Positions 49,787 through 58,286 of a stretch of 64,000 nt of DNA are shown here, one piece after another. Source of the DNA: Streptomyces pristinaespiralis (GTDB lineage: Bacteria > Actinomycetota > Actinomycetes > Streptomycetales > Streptomycetaceae). The stretch is taken from the NCBI RefSeq assembly GCF_001278075.1, contig NZ_CP011340.1, forward strand, positions 2,232,001 to 2,296,000. The letters run 5' to 3'. The notes beneath the pieces were generated by a model, which had not been told where the DNA came from, searched no databases, and saw only the letters and a program-made list of their open reading frames with translations. A program made the translations under genes and the position numbers. The first letter of the stretch is position 1; each line of letters opens with the position of its first letter.

Positions 49787-51880
49787 CTACGGTGACAGCA
49801 CCCCGCCCGTCACCGAGGCCGGTGCCGGCGCGTAGCCGGCGGGCCGGGTCGTGAAGGTGCCCCGGCCCTGGGTACGGCTGCGCAACCGGTTCGCGTAGCC
49901 GAACAGCTCGGCCAGCGGCACGGTCGCGGTCACGACCGCGGTTCCGGACCGGGTCTCCTGGCCCGAGACGCGTCCGCGCCTGGCCGCGAGGTCGCCGAGC
50001 ACCGTGCCGACCGCGTCGTCGGGAACGGTGACCGTGACCTCCACGACCGGTTCGAGCAGCGCCATCACGCCGGTGCGCAGCGCCTCACGCAGCCCGAAGC
50101 GGCCCGCGGCCCTGAACGCCGTCTCCGACGAGTCCTTGGAGTGAGTGGCCCCGTCGGTCAGCGTCACCCGCAGCCCGGTGACCGGATGACCCCCGAGGGG
50201 GCCCTCCGCCAGGGCGTCCCGGCAGCCGGCCTCCACCGCACGGACGAACTCCTGCGGCACCCGCCCACCGGTGACGGTCGACGAGAACGCGAAGCCCTCC
50301 GCACGGTCGTCGTCCGGGTCCAGCGGCGCGACGTCGAGCACGACATGCGCGAACTGCCCGGCGCCGCCGTCCTGTTTGACGTGCCGGTACACCAGACCCG
50401 TCACCCCGCGCACGACGGTCTCGCGGTACGCCACCTGCGGACGGCCGACGCCGACCTCCAGCCCGTGGGCGCGGCGGATCTTCTCCACCGCGACCTCCAG
50501 GTGCAGTTCGCCCATGCCCGACAGCACGGTCTGGCCGGTCTCCGGGTCGGTCCGGGCCGTCAGGGAGGGATCCTCCTCGACCAGTCGCGCCAGCGCCGTC
50601 GCCAGCCGGTCCGTGTCGAGGCGGCTGCGCGCCTCGACCGCCACGGTGACGACCGGAGCGGCCGCGGTGGGCGGTTCGAGGAGCAGCGGCGCGTCCGGCG
50701 TGGACAGCGTCGCACCGGAACGGGCGGCCTTCGGCCCGATCACGGCCACGATGTCCCCGGCCTCTGCCCGGTCCACCTCGGCGTGCCGGTCGGCCTGTAC
50801 GCGCAGGATCCTGCCGATCCGTTCCGAACGGCCGGCGCCCACGTCCAGCACCGTGTCCCCCTTCCTGAGCGTGCCCGAATAGACACGCACGTACGTGAGC
50901 CTGCCCGTGGCGGTGGAGTTCACCTTGAACACCAGCCCGGCGAACGGCGCCTGCGGGTCCGCCGGCCGCTCCTGCCGGGCTCCGTCACGGCTGCCCCGCA
51001 CCGGCGGTACGTCCGGCGGCGAGGGCAGATAGGCGACGACGGCCTCGAGCAGCGGCTCGATCCCGCAGTTGCGGTACGCGGAACCGCACAGCACCACGAC
51101 GCCCTCACCGCTGCGGGTCAGGTCGCGCAGGGCACCGGTCAGGGTCCGCTCGGAGAGGGCGGACCGTTCGCAGAACTCCTCCAGCGCCTCGGGGTGGAGT
51201 TCGGCCACGGCCTCCTCCAGCAGGCGACGGCGTCGCGCCGCCTCGGTGAGCAGGTCGTCCGGTACCGGGCCTTGTTCGTACGTGTCCCGGCCGGCGGTCC
51301 AGATCAGCGAACGCATGCGCAGCAGATCCACCACACCGGTGAAGCCGTCCTCCTGCCCCACTGGGAGCTGGACCACCAGCGGGACCGTGCGCAGCCGTTC
51401 CCTGATCGACCTGACGGCCTGGTCCAGGTCCGCACCGGCGCGGTCCAGCTTGTTGACGAACGCGATCCGGGGCACGGCGTGCCGGTCGGCCTGCCGCCAC
51501 ACGGCCTCGCTCTGCGGTTCGACACCGGCGACGGCGTCGAACACGGCGACAGCGCCGTCGAGCACCCGCAACGAACGCTCGACCTCGTCGGCGAAGTCGA
51601 CATGGCCGGGTGTGTCGATCAGGTTGATCCGGTGACCGTCCCAGTCGCAGCTGACGGCCGCGGCGAAGATGGTGATGCCGCGGTCGCGCTCCTGCGGGTC
51701 GAAGTCGGTGACGGTCGTGCCGTCATGGACCTCACCCCGTTTGTGGGTGGCGCCGGTGAGATACAGGATCCGTTCGGTGACGGTCGTCTTGCCGGCGTCG
51801 ACGTGGGCGAGGATGCCCAGGTTCCTGACGCGGGTCAGCGGGCTGGTGGAAGCGGATCGGTGTCGCGGGTCGGTGCGCAC
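49787..51880 (-). CDS. EF-G-like translational GTPase (ribosome-protection/TetM-OtrA type)
   Basis: A 697-residue translational GTPase. The GTP site is intact: AHVDAGKTT (P loop, ~residue 24), RGITI (switch I), DTPGHVDF and NKLD. Domains II, III, IV and V of EF-G follow, ending in RGRVSGQETRSGTAVVTATV and RSRTQGRGTFTTRPAGY. The overall look is closer to the tetracycline-resistance ribosomal protection proteins (Tet(M)/OtrA) and FusB-like EF-G paralogs than to housekeeping EF-G. It may rescue stalled or drug-bound ribosomes. GTG at 51880 gives the usual N-terminus. It is preceded by a candidate leader peptide and a TAGACT promoter, divergent from the MarR gene. Confidence 0.85.
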   Translation of the reverse strand: MRTDPRHRSASTSPLTRVRNLGILAHVDAGKTTVTERILYLTGATHKRGEVHDGTTVTDFDPQERDRGITIFAAAVSCDWDGHRINLIDTPGHVDFADEVERSLRVLDGAVAVFDAVAGVEPQSEAVWRQADRHAVPRIAFVNKLDRAGADLDQAVRSIRERLRTVPLVVQLPVGQEDGFTGVVDLLRMRSLIWTAGRDTYEQGPVPDDLLTEAARRRRLLEEAVAELHPEALEEFCERSALSERTLTGALRDLTRSGEGVVVLCGSAYRNCGIEPLLEAVVAYLPSPPDVPPVRGSRDGARQERPADPQAPFAGLVFKVNSTATGRLTYVRVYSGTLRKGDTVLDVGAGRSERIGRILRVQADRHAEVDRAEAGDIVAVIGPKAARSGATLSTPDAPLLLEPPTAAAPVVTVAVEARSRLDTDRLATALARLVEEDPSLTARTDPETGQTVLSGMGELHLEVAVEKIRRAHGLEVGVGRPQVAYRETVVRGVTGLVYRHVKQDGGAGQFAHVVLDVAPLDPDDDRAEGFAFSSTVTGGRVPQEFVRAVEAGCRDALAEGPLGGHPVTGLRVTLTDGATHSKDSSETAFRAAGRFGLREALRTGVMALLEPVVEVTVTVPDDAVGTVLGDLAARRGRVSGQETRSGTAVVTATVPLAELFGYANRLRSRTQGRGTFTTRPAGYAPAPASVTGGVLSP

Positions 51881-52039
51881 GGCCCATGGCCTTTCAGGTG
51901 TGTCGGAAGACAGGCAGCGCAATTCCCGTACGGGCGGCCCAGGTCACGGACCCCACGCCGCGGTCCCCGGTCGGTGCACGGGGGCGTGACGGCATGCCGG
52001 GCGGGCGACCCTGCGGTCGCGTCCCACGGCAGGCGGGGG

Positions 52040-52156
52040 TCAGGCGTTCGTCACGGGCTTCCGGTGGCGGCCGCGCAGCCGGCACCGGGTGGACGTGGAC
52101 ATCAGGATCACGTCGTAGCGTGACCGGGGAACGACGACGGCAGTGCGGCAACGCAT
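52040..52156 (-). CDS. Candidate leader peptide (38 residues) before EF-G-like gene
   Basis: A 38-codon open frame, MRCRTAVVVPRSRYDVILMS and 18 more residues rich in Arg. Its ATG is preceded seven bases upstream by GAGGGGAG, a very strong ribosome binding site, and it lies between the promoter at 52221-52250 and the EF-G-like gene 159 bases farther on. Resistance genes acting on the ribosome often carry such translated leaders, whose stalling controls the downstream gene. The stretch between holds hairpin-forming words (GCGACCGCAGGGTCGC). Its expression and role are inferred. Confidence 0.5.
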   Translation of the reverse strand: MRCRTAVVVPRSRYDVILMSTSTRCRLRGRHRKPVTNA

Positions 52157-52220
52157 GGTCGTGCTCCCCTCGATCCGACGCCCGGACGGCGCTGCGATGC
52201 CGTGTGCACCGCGCGGGCCG

Positions 52221-52250
52221 AGTCTAGGGAGACGGGCCGTGCTCGCGACA
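52221..52250 (-). promoter_or_regulatory. Candidate promoter of the EF-G-like transcript
   Basis: On the minus strand TGTCGC (52245-52250) and TAGACT (52221-52226) are separated by 18 bases, with an AAAA tract just upstream of the first, resembling WhiB7/WblC-type promoters that drive ribosome-targeting resistance genes. The call is by resemblance. Confidence 0.45.
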
Positions 52251-52264
52251 CCGGTTTTCGACAG

Positions 52265-52354
52265 GGCCGTTCCCGCGTCCGCCGTTCTCGAGCTCCCCGT
52301 TCTCGCGTCCGCCGTACTCGAGTTCCCCGTTCTCGCGTCCGCCGTTCTCGCGTC
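52265..52354. repeat. Three tandem copies of a 30-bp repeat
   Basis: Units of 30 bp with common text CCGTTCTCGCGTCCGCCGT run three times between the divergent EF-G-like and MarR genes. They vary at a few bases (one reads CCGTTCCCGCGTCCGCCG). Confidence 0.8.
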
Positions 52355-52418
52355 CGCTTCTTGACCCGGCTGCTTTCGGCTCGGCTGCGGCCGGGCCACG
52401 GCTCGGCCGCTTTTGACT

Positions 52419-52438
52419 TAGCTATGAGGTCATACCTA
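52419..52438. promoter_or_regulatory. Inverted repeat at MarR promoter (probable MarR operator)
   Basis: TAGCTATGAGGTCATACCTA is a near-perfect inverted repeat (arms TAGCTATGA / TCATACCTA) that follows TTGACT at 52413-52418 and ends two bases before the GTG start of marR, where an autoregulating MarR would block the promoter. Confidence 0.65.
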
Positions 52439-52440
52439 CT

Positions 52441-52923
52441 GTGGAGTCCATGCCCGGCTCCGCCCTGCCCTCCCAGGACCTCGACCGCGTGGCCTCGGCC
52501 CTCGCGGCGACCCTGCCTGTGCTGCAGCGCGCCATCGAACGCCGGGTGGACCTGGAATCCCCGCACGTCAAGCCGCCGGAGGGGCAACTCGCACTGCTGC
52601 GGTTCGTCGCCCGGTACGAAGGCACGACCGTCCGCGAGGCGGCCCAGGCGCTGCTCATGAAGCCGAACAACGTCAGCGCGCTGATCTCCCAGCTCACCGG
52701 GCGGGGACTGCTCGAACGCCGGCAGGACGACGCCGACAAGCGGATCGTGCGTCTGCACCTCACGCCGACGGCCCGACGGGAGCTCGCCGCGGTCAGGCGC
52801 ATCGAGAACGCACACCTCACACGTGCTCTCCGTGCCCTGACCGAAGGGGAGATGGACGCTCTCGGCTCGGCCGTGGGCGCGCTCACGTCACTGACGCGCC
52901 ACCTCCACTCCGCGGGCGCCTGA
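52441..52923 (+). CDS. MarR family regulator
   Basis: A 160-residue MarR winged-helix repressor: the recognition part is PPEGQLALLRFVARYEGTTV, REAAQALLMKPNNVSALISQ and the wing LERRQDDADKRIVRLHLTPT. These proteins release DNA when they bind a phenolic drug or oxidant. The inverted repeat directly upstream overlaps the promoter, so it likely represses itself and the DHA2 efflux gene that follows. GTG at 52441 would give a leaderless transcript; the ATG at 52450 is the alternative. Confidence 0.85.
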   Translation: MESMPGSALPSQDLDRVASALAATLPVLQRAIERRVDLESPHVKPPEGQLALLRFVARYEGTTVREAAQALLMKPNNVSALISQLTGRGLLERRQDDADKRIVRLHLTPTARRELAAVRRIENAHLTRALRALTEGEMDALGSAVGALTSLTRHLHSAGA

Positions 52924-53089
52924 CACCGCTCGCCCCCGAGGACCGGGGGCGAGAACCGGCTCGCGGACGCCCCCGTTCCCGCGGCCGCCCGCCCGCGCCC
53001 GGCCGTGCGCCGTGGCGCCCCCGGCCGGCCCCGCGGGACGTTCACGCCCACTTCCGTCTCATCGAGATTCGCACAGAGAAGACACATCG

Positions 53090-54682
53090 ATGCCGTCCAC
53101 CACCGTGGATCACTCCCCCCTGCCCACCTCGCCCGGGCCGGACACCGCAAGGCCCGGCCGGCTGCGGTCGAACCCGTGGCTGACCCTGCTCGCCGTCGCC
53201 TGCGGCCTGTTCATGGTCCAGCTCGACGGGTCCGTCGTCGCGATCGCCAACCCGGAGATCGGCCGGGACCTGAACGCGTCCACCGCGGACCTGCAATGGG
53301 TCACCAACTCCTATCTGCTGGCCCTGGCCGCCGCGCTGATCCTCGGCGGCAAGCTGGGTGACCGCTTCGGCCGGCGCACCTTCTACATGATCGGCCTCGC
53401 GGGCTTCACCGCGGCCTCCCTGGCCATAGGACTGGCCGGCTCGATCGAGGGCGTCGTCGTCTTCCGCGCGTTCCAGGGCCTCTTCGGAGCCATGCTCGTA
53501 CCGAACACGCTCGGTCTGCTGCGCGCCGTCTTCCCAGGGAACAAGTTCGCCATGGCGGTGGGCATCTGGGCCATGGTCGCTTCCGTGGCGACCGCGCTCG
53601 GCCCCATCGTCGGCGGACTGCTCGTCGAACACGTCAGCTGGGAGTCCGTCTTCTACATCAACCTGCCCATCGGCCTGGTGACACTGGCGTTCAGCGCGAC
53701 CGTGCTGCCGCAGAGCAGGAACGCCGGCGGCCACCACCGCTTCGACATCCCCGGCGTCGCGCTGCTCGCCCTCGGGCTGCTCAGCCTGGTCTTCGGTGTC
53801 GTCAAGGGCGAGACATGGGGCTGGACGTCCGCCGGCACCCTGGGCACGGTCCTGGCCGGTGTCGCCGTCCTCGTACTGTTCGGCCGGTACGAGAGCCGGA
53901 CCGAGCACCCGCTGCTCCCGATGCGGTTGTTCCGCAGCCCCGCGCTGGCCGTCGGCACGGTCGTCACCGCCCTGAACTTCTTCGTGATGCTCGGCGTGAT
54001 CTTCTTCGTGATGCTCTACCTGCAGAACGTGCGCGGCTTCACCCCTGTCGAGGCGGGTGTGCGCACCCTCCCGCTGAGCATCGCCTCCCTGCTCGCGGCC
54101 CCGCTGGGCGCCGCGCTGACCGGCCGCTTCGGTCCCCGTGTCGTCATGCCGCTGGGCATGCTGCTCCAGGCGGGCGCCACCTTCGGCATGCTCACCTGGG
54201 ACGCCGACTCCTCCTACACCGCCCTGTGGCCGCCGTTCATCGCGCTCGGGCTGGGCGTCGGCATGGTGCTGTCCGCCTCCTCCGACGCCATCGTCGGCAA
54301 CGCGCCGGTGAAGGACGGCGGCGTGGCCGGCGGCCTCCAGGCGACCGCGCTCCAGGTCGGCGGCGCCCTCGGCACGTCCGTGCTCGTCTCCCTGATCACC
54401 GGCCGGGTGGGGTCGACCCTCCAGGAGGAGCTGACACGGGCGGGCGTCGCCCCGGCGGTGGCCGGCAGGCTCCACGAGGCCAAGGACGCGGTGGCCATGG
54501 GCATCGCGCCCGTGTCCGGCGACATGCCGGCCCCCTTGCGGGCCGCGGTCGTCGAGGGCAGCGGCCAGGCGTTCATGAACGGCGCGCACACGGCCGTGCT
54601 CGTCACCGGTGTCCTCTGTGTCCTCGGAGCCGTCGTCGCCGCGGCCGGCATCCGGCGCTCTCCACAGGCCGCGGGCCACTGA
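53090..54682 (+). CDS. DHA2 family (EmrB/QacA) drug efflux MFS transporter
   Basis: A 530-residue, 14-helix drug:proton antiporter. The DHA2 hallmarks are LDGSVVAIANPEIGRDLNAS (motif D1 in helix 1), LILGGKLGDRFGRRTFYMIG (motif A) and GPIVGGLLVEHVSWESVFYI (motif C), followed by NLPIGLVTL. The ATG at 53090 follows AGAGAAG. It lies 166 bases after the MarR gene with no terminator noticed between, so the pair looks like a regulated efflux unit. The substrate is not known; MarR-linked DHA2 pumps usually export antiseptics or antibiotics. Confidence 0.95.
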   Translation: MPSTTVDHSPLPTSPGPDTARPGRLRSNPWLTLLAVACGLFMVQLDGSVVAIANPEIGRDLNASTADLQWVTNSYLLALAAALILGGKLGDRFGRRTFYMIGLAGFTAASLAIGLAGSIEGVVVFRAFQGLFGAMLVPNTLGLLRAVFPGNKFAMAVGIWAMVASVATALGPIVGGLLVEHVSWESVFYINLPIGLVTLAFSATVLPQSRNAGGHHRFDIPGVALLALGLLSLVFGVVKGETWGWTSAGTLGTVLAGVAVLVLFGRYESRTEHPLLPMRLFRSPALAVGTVVTALNFFVMLGVIFFVMLYLQNVRGFTPVEAGVRTLPLSIASLLAAPLGAALTGRFGPRVVMPLGMLLQAGATFGMLTWDADSSYTALWPPFIALGLGVGMVLSASSDAIVGNAPVKDGGVAGGLQATALQVGGALGTSVLVSLITGRVGSTLQEELTRAGVAPAVAGRLHEAKDAVAMGIAPVSGDMPAPLRAAVVEGSGQAFMNGAHTAVLVTGVLCVLGAVVAAAGIRRSPQAAGH

Positions 54683-54695
54683 GGCGCGTGACGAG

Positions 54696-54729
54696 GGCGG
54701 TGCCCACCGTTGGCCCGGAGGGCACCGCC
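54696..54729. terminator. Terminator between efflux gene and GNAT gene
   Basis: Arms GGCGGTGCCC and GGGCACCGCC around a 14-base loop between two convergent genes. Confidence 0.75.
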
Positions 54730-54733
54730 TTCG

Positions 54734-55378
54734 TCATGCCGCAGACCCGGCGCGAGCCGTCGGCCGGCCCAGGTACAGCACCGGACCGGGGTCCGGCACA
54801 TCGATCTCCCGGAAGCCGAGACGTCCGTAGAAGGCCCGCGCGGCGGTGTTGGCCCGCACCATGCAGAGGTGCACGGCCGGCACGCCCGCGGCCTCCAAAG
54901 CGTCCAGCAGCGCCCGCATCAGGGCGCGTCCGAAGCCGCGGCGCTGCCATCGCGGCAGCAGGTCGATGTGCAGATGCGCGGGGAAGGACGTCAGCTCCGG
55001 CAGCACCATGCGTTCCGGCCGGTGCAGGAGAACCAGCATCTCCTCGACGGGCGTCGTCGGCTCACCTTCCGGTTCGGGGTACCGCTCCGACACGAGGGGC
55101 AGCCACTCGGCGCGGAACCGCTCGGCGAAGCGCGGCGTGTCCGGCGCGCCCAGGATGTATCCGACGGCCTGCCCTGTTCCGTCGTCCAGCACGAAGGCGA
55201 AAGCGGGCTCCAACTCGACGTAGGGGAAGGCGAATAGTGACGGCATCAGCCCGGGATCCGGATAGAGGGACGTCGAGTCCCCACCCTCATGGGCCGTTCT
55301 GACGCAGATGTCCGCCAGCGCCGCCCGGTCCGACGGACGGTAGCGGCGCACGAAGGGAACGAGGTCCATGCGGCGCAT
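54734..55378 (-). CDS. GNAT family N-acetyltransferase
   Basis: A 214-residue acetyltransferase. It begins RRYRPSDRAALADICVRTAH, has an insertion (ERYPEPEGEPTTPVEEM) and then the acetyl-CoA core: HLHIDLLPRWQRRGFGRALM (motif A, the Q/R-x-x-G-x-G/A loop) and VRANTAARAFYGRLGFREID (motif B). It is like eukaryote-type OGA-adjacent or small-molecule acetyltransferases; the acceptor is unknown. ATG at 55378 (or 55369) has no clear ribosome binding site and lies only 12 bases after a GGGAGCGCTCCC palindrome, so it may be leaderless. Confidence 0.8.
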   Translation of the reverse strand: MRRMDLVPFVRRYRPSDRAALADICVRTAHEGGDSTSLYPDPGLMPSLFAFPYVELEPAFAFVLDDGTGQAVGYILGAPDTPRFAERFRAEWLPLVSERYPEPEGEPTTPVEEMLVLLHRPERMVLPELTSFPAHLHIDLLPRWQRRGFGRALMRALLDALEAAGVPAVHLCMVRANTAARAFYGRLGFREIDVPDPGPVLYLGRPTARAGSAA

Positions 55379-55390
55379 GTCTAGCAGGAG

Positions 55391-55404
55391 CGGGAGCGCT
55401 CCCA
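55391..55404. promoter_or_regulatory. CebR-like palindrome upstream of GNAT gene
   Basis: CGGGAGCGCTCCCA differs from the perfect CebR box at 40216-40229 in one outer base. It lies just in front of the GNAT start. Confidence 0.6.
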
Positions 55405-55573
55405 CAAGGCACGCGCCCCGGCCGGGGCCTCCATCCGGGCCGCACCCGCGCGGTCGTACACCGAACCGGGAACCCGTACGCAGAGTCAGCGTACGGGTAC
55501 ACACGGTGGACGGGAGGTGCAACCGCACGTGACCATGGGCCGGTTGCGAGACGGTACGTGGAAGGTGGCCGGC

Positions 55574-56479
55574 ATGGCGGCGTGCGAGACCAGCGGTGGC
55601 GACGGGAACAGCGAGGCGGACGGCGCCGGTTGCGGCCCGGGCGGTCCGCCCGGGGACATGAACGGCCCCACGGGCGCCACCGAGCCGGAGAGTTCGGACA
55701 GCCTCAAGGCGTTCGGCGAGGTCGTCAAGGCGTTCCGGAAGCGTGCGCGTCTGACACAGGAACAGTTCGCCCCGCGGGTGCGGTACTCGGTGCCGACCGT
55801 CGCCTCCATCGAACAGGGCCGCCGGTTCCCTCCGGCGTCGTTCGTCGACCGGGCGGAGGAGGTACTGGACGCCTTCGGCGCGCTGCGGGGCGCGGCACGG
55901 CATCTGTCGCGGCGGCCGGGGCTGGCGAGCTGGTTCCGGCAGTGGGCGCAGCTGGAGGCGGAGTCGGTCAACCTCTGTACGTACGAGTGCCGTTTGATCC
56001 CGGGCCTGTTGCAGACGGAGGCGTACGCGCGCACGTTGTTCTCTGAGCGCCTGCCACCACTCGGCGACGACCAGATCGAGGCCAGGCTGTCCGCGCGGAC
56101 GGAGCGTCAGAGGCTGTTGCGGGAGCGCCCGAACACGGCCTTCAGCTTCATCGTCGAGGAGCATGTGCTCCAGCGCGGGGTGGGAGCGAGCCCGGAGCTC
56201 CTCCCCCACGTCCTCGAGCTCGCCGCACTGCGGAACATCGAGGTCCAGGTCATGCCTCAGAAACGAGTGACCCACGCCGGTATCGACGGTCCGATGCAGC
56301 TCCTGGAGACACCGGACAACACCTGGTACGGCTACTGCGAGGGACAGGAGAGCGGACAGCTCATCTCTGACGCCAAAGTGGTCAGCATGCTCCAGATGCG
56401 GTATGCCAGGATGCGGTCACAGGCTCTCTCTTTGGAGGACTCCCTGAGCCTGCTGCGGCGGATGCGAGGAGCAGCATGA
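55574..56479 (+). CDS. XRE family regulator with DUF5753 (Scr1-type)
   Basis: A 301-residue protein with an N-terminal helix-turn-helix (AFRKRARLTQEQFAPRVRYS, VPTVASIEQGRRFPPASFVD) and a C-terminal DUF5753 domain (ESVNLCTYECRLIPGLLQTE, AYARTLFSE; RTERQRLLRERP). These Scr1-type regulators are nearly always followed by one or more DUF397 genes, as here. The pair acts like a toxin-antitoxin-style or developmental switch in streptomycetes. ATG at 55574 was chosen for GAAGGTGG six bases upstream; earlier GTG/ATG codons at 55517-55535 are possible. Residues ~5-45 are low-complexity. Confidence 0.9.
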   Translation: MAACETSGGDGNSEADGAGCGPGGPPGDMNGPTGATEPESSDSLKAFGEVVKAFRKRARLTQEQFAPRVRYSVPTVASIEQGRRFPPASFVDRAEEVLDAFGALRGAARHLSRRPGLASWFRQWAQLEAESVNLCTYECRLIPGLLQTEAYARTLFSERLPPLGDDQIEARLSARTERQRLLRERPNTAFSFIVEEHVLQRGVGASPELLPHVLELAALRNIEVQVMPQKRVTHAGIDGPMQLLETPDNTWYGYCEGQESGQLISDAKVVSMLQMRYARMRSQALSLEDSLSLLRRMRGAA

Positions 56480-56661
56480 GCACCACAGAACTGGCCTGGT
56501 TCAAGAGCAGCTACAGCGGCAGCTCCGGCGACAGTTGCGTAGAGGTGGCGACCACGCCCGCGACCGTCCACGTCCGGGACTCCAAGGTCGAGCAGAGCCC
56601 TGAACTCGCCGTGTCACCCGCGTCGTGGACGAGCTTCGTCTCGTACGCCGCTCAGGACTGA
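56476..56661 (+). CDS. DUF397 small protein
   Basis: A 61-residue DUF397 protein: WFKSSYSGSSGDSCVEVATT, then VHVRDSKV and a WTSFVSYA end, the classic pattern. It overlaps the XRE gene stop by four bases (ATGA). DUF397 proteins are partners of the Scr1-type regulator and are thought to counteract it. Confidence 0.95.
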   Translation: MSTTELAWFKSSYSGSSGDSCVEVATTPATVHVRDSKVEQSPELAVSPASWTSFVSYAAQD

Positions 56662-56670
56662 CACCGCGCC

Positions 56671-56709
56671 GAGCGCCCCGTGCCGGTGCGGGTCCGGCGC
56701 CGGGCGCTC
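56671..56709 (+). terminator. Terminator after DUF397 gene
   Basis: Arms GAGCGCCC and GGGCGCTC with inner CCGG pairing form an imperfect hairpin 10 bases after the stop, between convergent units. Confidence 0.6.
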
Positions 56710-56736
56710 ACTTGCGTCGATCATCCGCCGGCCGCC

Positions 56737-57609
56737 TCAGCGACGGTGGCGTCGCGGTACGAAGCGGACCGTCAGACCGGGCGCGGCCTGCGCGGCCGGG
56801 TACAGCAGGCTCTCGGGGACGACCCCGATCACGGGATAGCCCCCGGTGGTGGGGCAGTCGGCGAGGAAGACCACGGGCCGGCCGTCCGGCGGAACCTGCA
56901 CCGCGCCGACCACCATTCCCTCGCTCGGCATCTCACGGTGCACGGCCCGCTCCAGCGGCGGACCCTCCAGCCGCAGGGCGATGCGGTTGCTGTGCTGGGA
57001 GATCTCGTAGCGGCCCGTGGCGAGGGTGCTCACCGCGGCGGCGGTGAACCAGTCGTCGCGCGGCCCGAGCAGTACGGGCAGCACCAGTTCCTTCGGCGGC
57101 GCCTCCCACAACAGCGTGTCGGCGTACAGCGGTTCGCCGGTCGGCTCGCCCAGGGGCAGCGTCCCCCCGTCCCTGAGCGTGGCCGGACCGAGCCCCGAGA
57201 GCAGATCGGTGGAGCGGCTGCCCAGGACCGGGGCCACCGCGATGCCCCCGTCGACGGCGACGTAGCTGCGCAGGCCGCTGGTCGGCGCGCCCACGTCGAG
57301 TACGGCGCCGGCCGGCAGGTGCACCGCGGTGCCCCACGCCGCCGGCCGGCCGTTCACCCGCACCGGTGCCGGCGCCCCCGTCACGGCGGCCACCGCGGGG
57401 CGGTCGGTGCGCACCGCGACCCCGGTCAGTGTGGTCTCCAGGGTCGCCGCGTCGGCGGGATTGCCCACCAGCCGGTTCGCCAGCAGGTGCGCGGGCCGGT
57501 CCAGCGCCCCGGCGCGCGGCACACCGAGACCTGCGTGACCGGACCGGCCGAGGTCCTGGACGGTCGTGAGGGCGCCCGCCCGTACGACGTCCAGCGTGCC
57601 GCCGCTCAT
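56737..57609 (-). CDS. pxpC: 5-oxoprolinase subunit PxpC
   Basis: A 290-residue protein of the biotin-dependent carboxyltransferase-like (KipA) family, subunit C of the prokaryotic 5-oxoprolinase that hydrolyses 5-oxoproline to glutamate with ATP. Typical text is VVRAGALTTVQDLGRSGHAG, LVGNPADAATLETTLTGV, VAVDGGIAVAPVLGSRSTDL and ALRLEGPPLERAVHREMPSE, ending DCPTTGGYPVIGVV. It is the third gene of a pxpABC operon, overlapping pxpB by four bases (ATGA). Confidence 0.95.
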   Translation of the reverse strand: MSGGTLDVVRAGALTTVQDLGRSGHAGLGVPRAGALDRPAHLLANRLVGNPADAATLETTLTGVAVRTDRPAVAAVTGAPAPVRVNGRPAAWGTAVHLPAGAVLDVGAPTSGLRSYVAVDGGIAVAPVLGSRSTDLLSGLGPATLRDGGTLPLGEPTGEPLYADTLLWEAPPKELVLPVLLGPRDDWFTAAAVSTLATGRYEISQHSNRIALRLEGPPLERAVHREMPSEGMVVGAVQVPPDGRPVVFLADCPTTGGYPVIGVVPESLLYPAAQAAPGLTVRFVPRRHRR

Positions 57610-58286
57610 ACCGTGCGCTTTCTCGTCGCCGCCGCTGACGGGTCTTCAGGCGTGGCCGCCTGGGTGGGCGCCGCCTCCTGGGGGACGAAGCGCACGCGCG
57701 TGCCGGGGGTCAGAAGCGCCGCGGGCTCGCGCTCGAGGTCCCACAGGCGCACCGGGGTCGTCCCGATCAGCTGCCAGCCGCCCGGGGAGGCCCGCGGATA
57801 CACACCGGTGTAGGGGCCGGCGAGCGCCACCGAGCCCGCGGGCACCGAGGTGCGGGGCGCGGAACGGCGCGGCACCTGGTACCGCTCGCCGAGGCCGAGC
57901 ATGTAGGCGAACCCCGGGGAGAATCCGCAGAACGCCACCCTGTGTTCCGTACCGCTGTGGATCCGCGCCACCTCGTCCTCCGTGACCCCCCACAGCCCGG
58001 CGACCGCGCCGAGATCGGCGCCGTCGTAGTGCACCGGGATCTCGACCAGAGGGCCGCTGCCGGCCGCCGACAGGGGCACGGACCACCGGCGCAGCTCGGC
58101 CTCCAGGGCGCGGACGTCGGTGACTTTGTAGAGGAGCACGGTCCGGTCCCCGGGCACGATGTCGCGCACCGGCGCCGGGGTTCCACGGCCGCACCGGTCG
58201 AGGATCCTGGCGTGCCAGGCCTGCGCCTCTTCCGGCGTGTCCAGATCCACGAGCAGGGAGTCCTCCCCGACCGGTCGCAGCCTCAT
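57606..58286 (-). CDS. pxpB: 5-oxoprolinase subunit PxpB
   Basis: A 226-residue KipI-type subunit B: RPVGEDSLLVDLDTPEEAQA, IPVHYDGADLGAVAGLWGVT, then EHRVAFCGFSPGFAYMLGLG and VPRRSAPRTSVPAGSVALAG and WQLIGTTPVRLWD. It works with PxpA and PxpC. ATG at 58286 overlaps the pxpA stop (ATGA). The C-terminal ~20 residues (AAPTQAATPEDPSAAATRKR) are a variable tail. Confidence 0.95.
   Translation of the reverse strand: MRLRPVGEDSLLVDLDTPEEAQAWHARILDRCGRGTPAPVRDIVPGDRTVLLYKVTDVRALEAELRRWSVPLSAAGSGPLVEIPVHYDGADLGAVAGLWGVTEDEVARIHSGTEHRVAFCGFSPGFAYMLGLGERYQVPRRSAPRTSVPAGSVALAGPYTGVYPRASPGGWQLIGTTPVRLWDLEREPAALLTPGTRVRFVPQEAAPTQAATPEDPSAAATRKRTV

Noticed and set aside
52265..52354. CRISPR-like array
   Set aside because: Only three direct 30-bp units without spacers; it is a plain tandem repeat.
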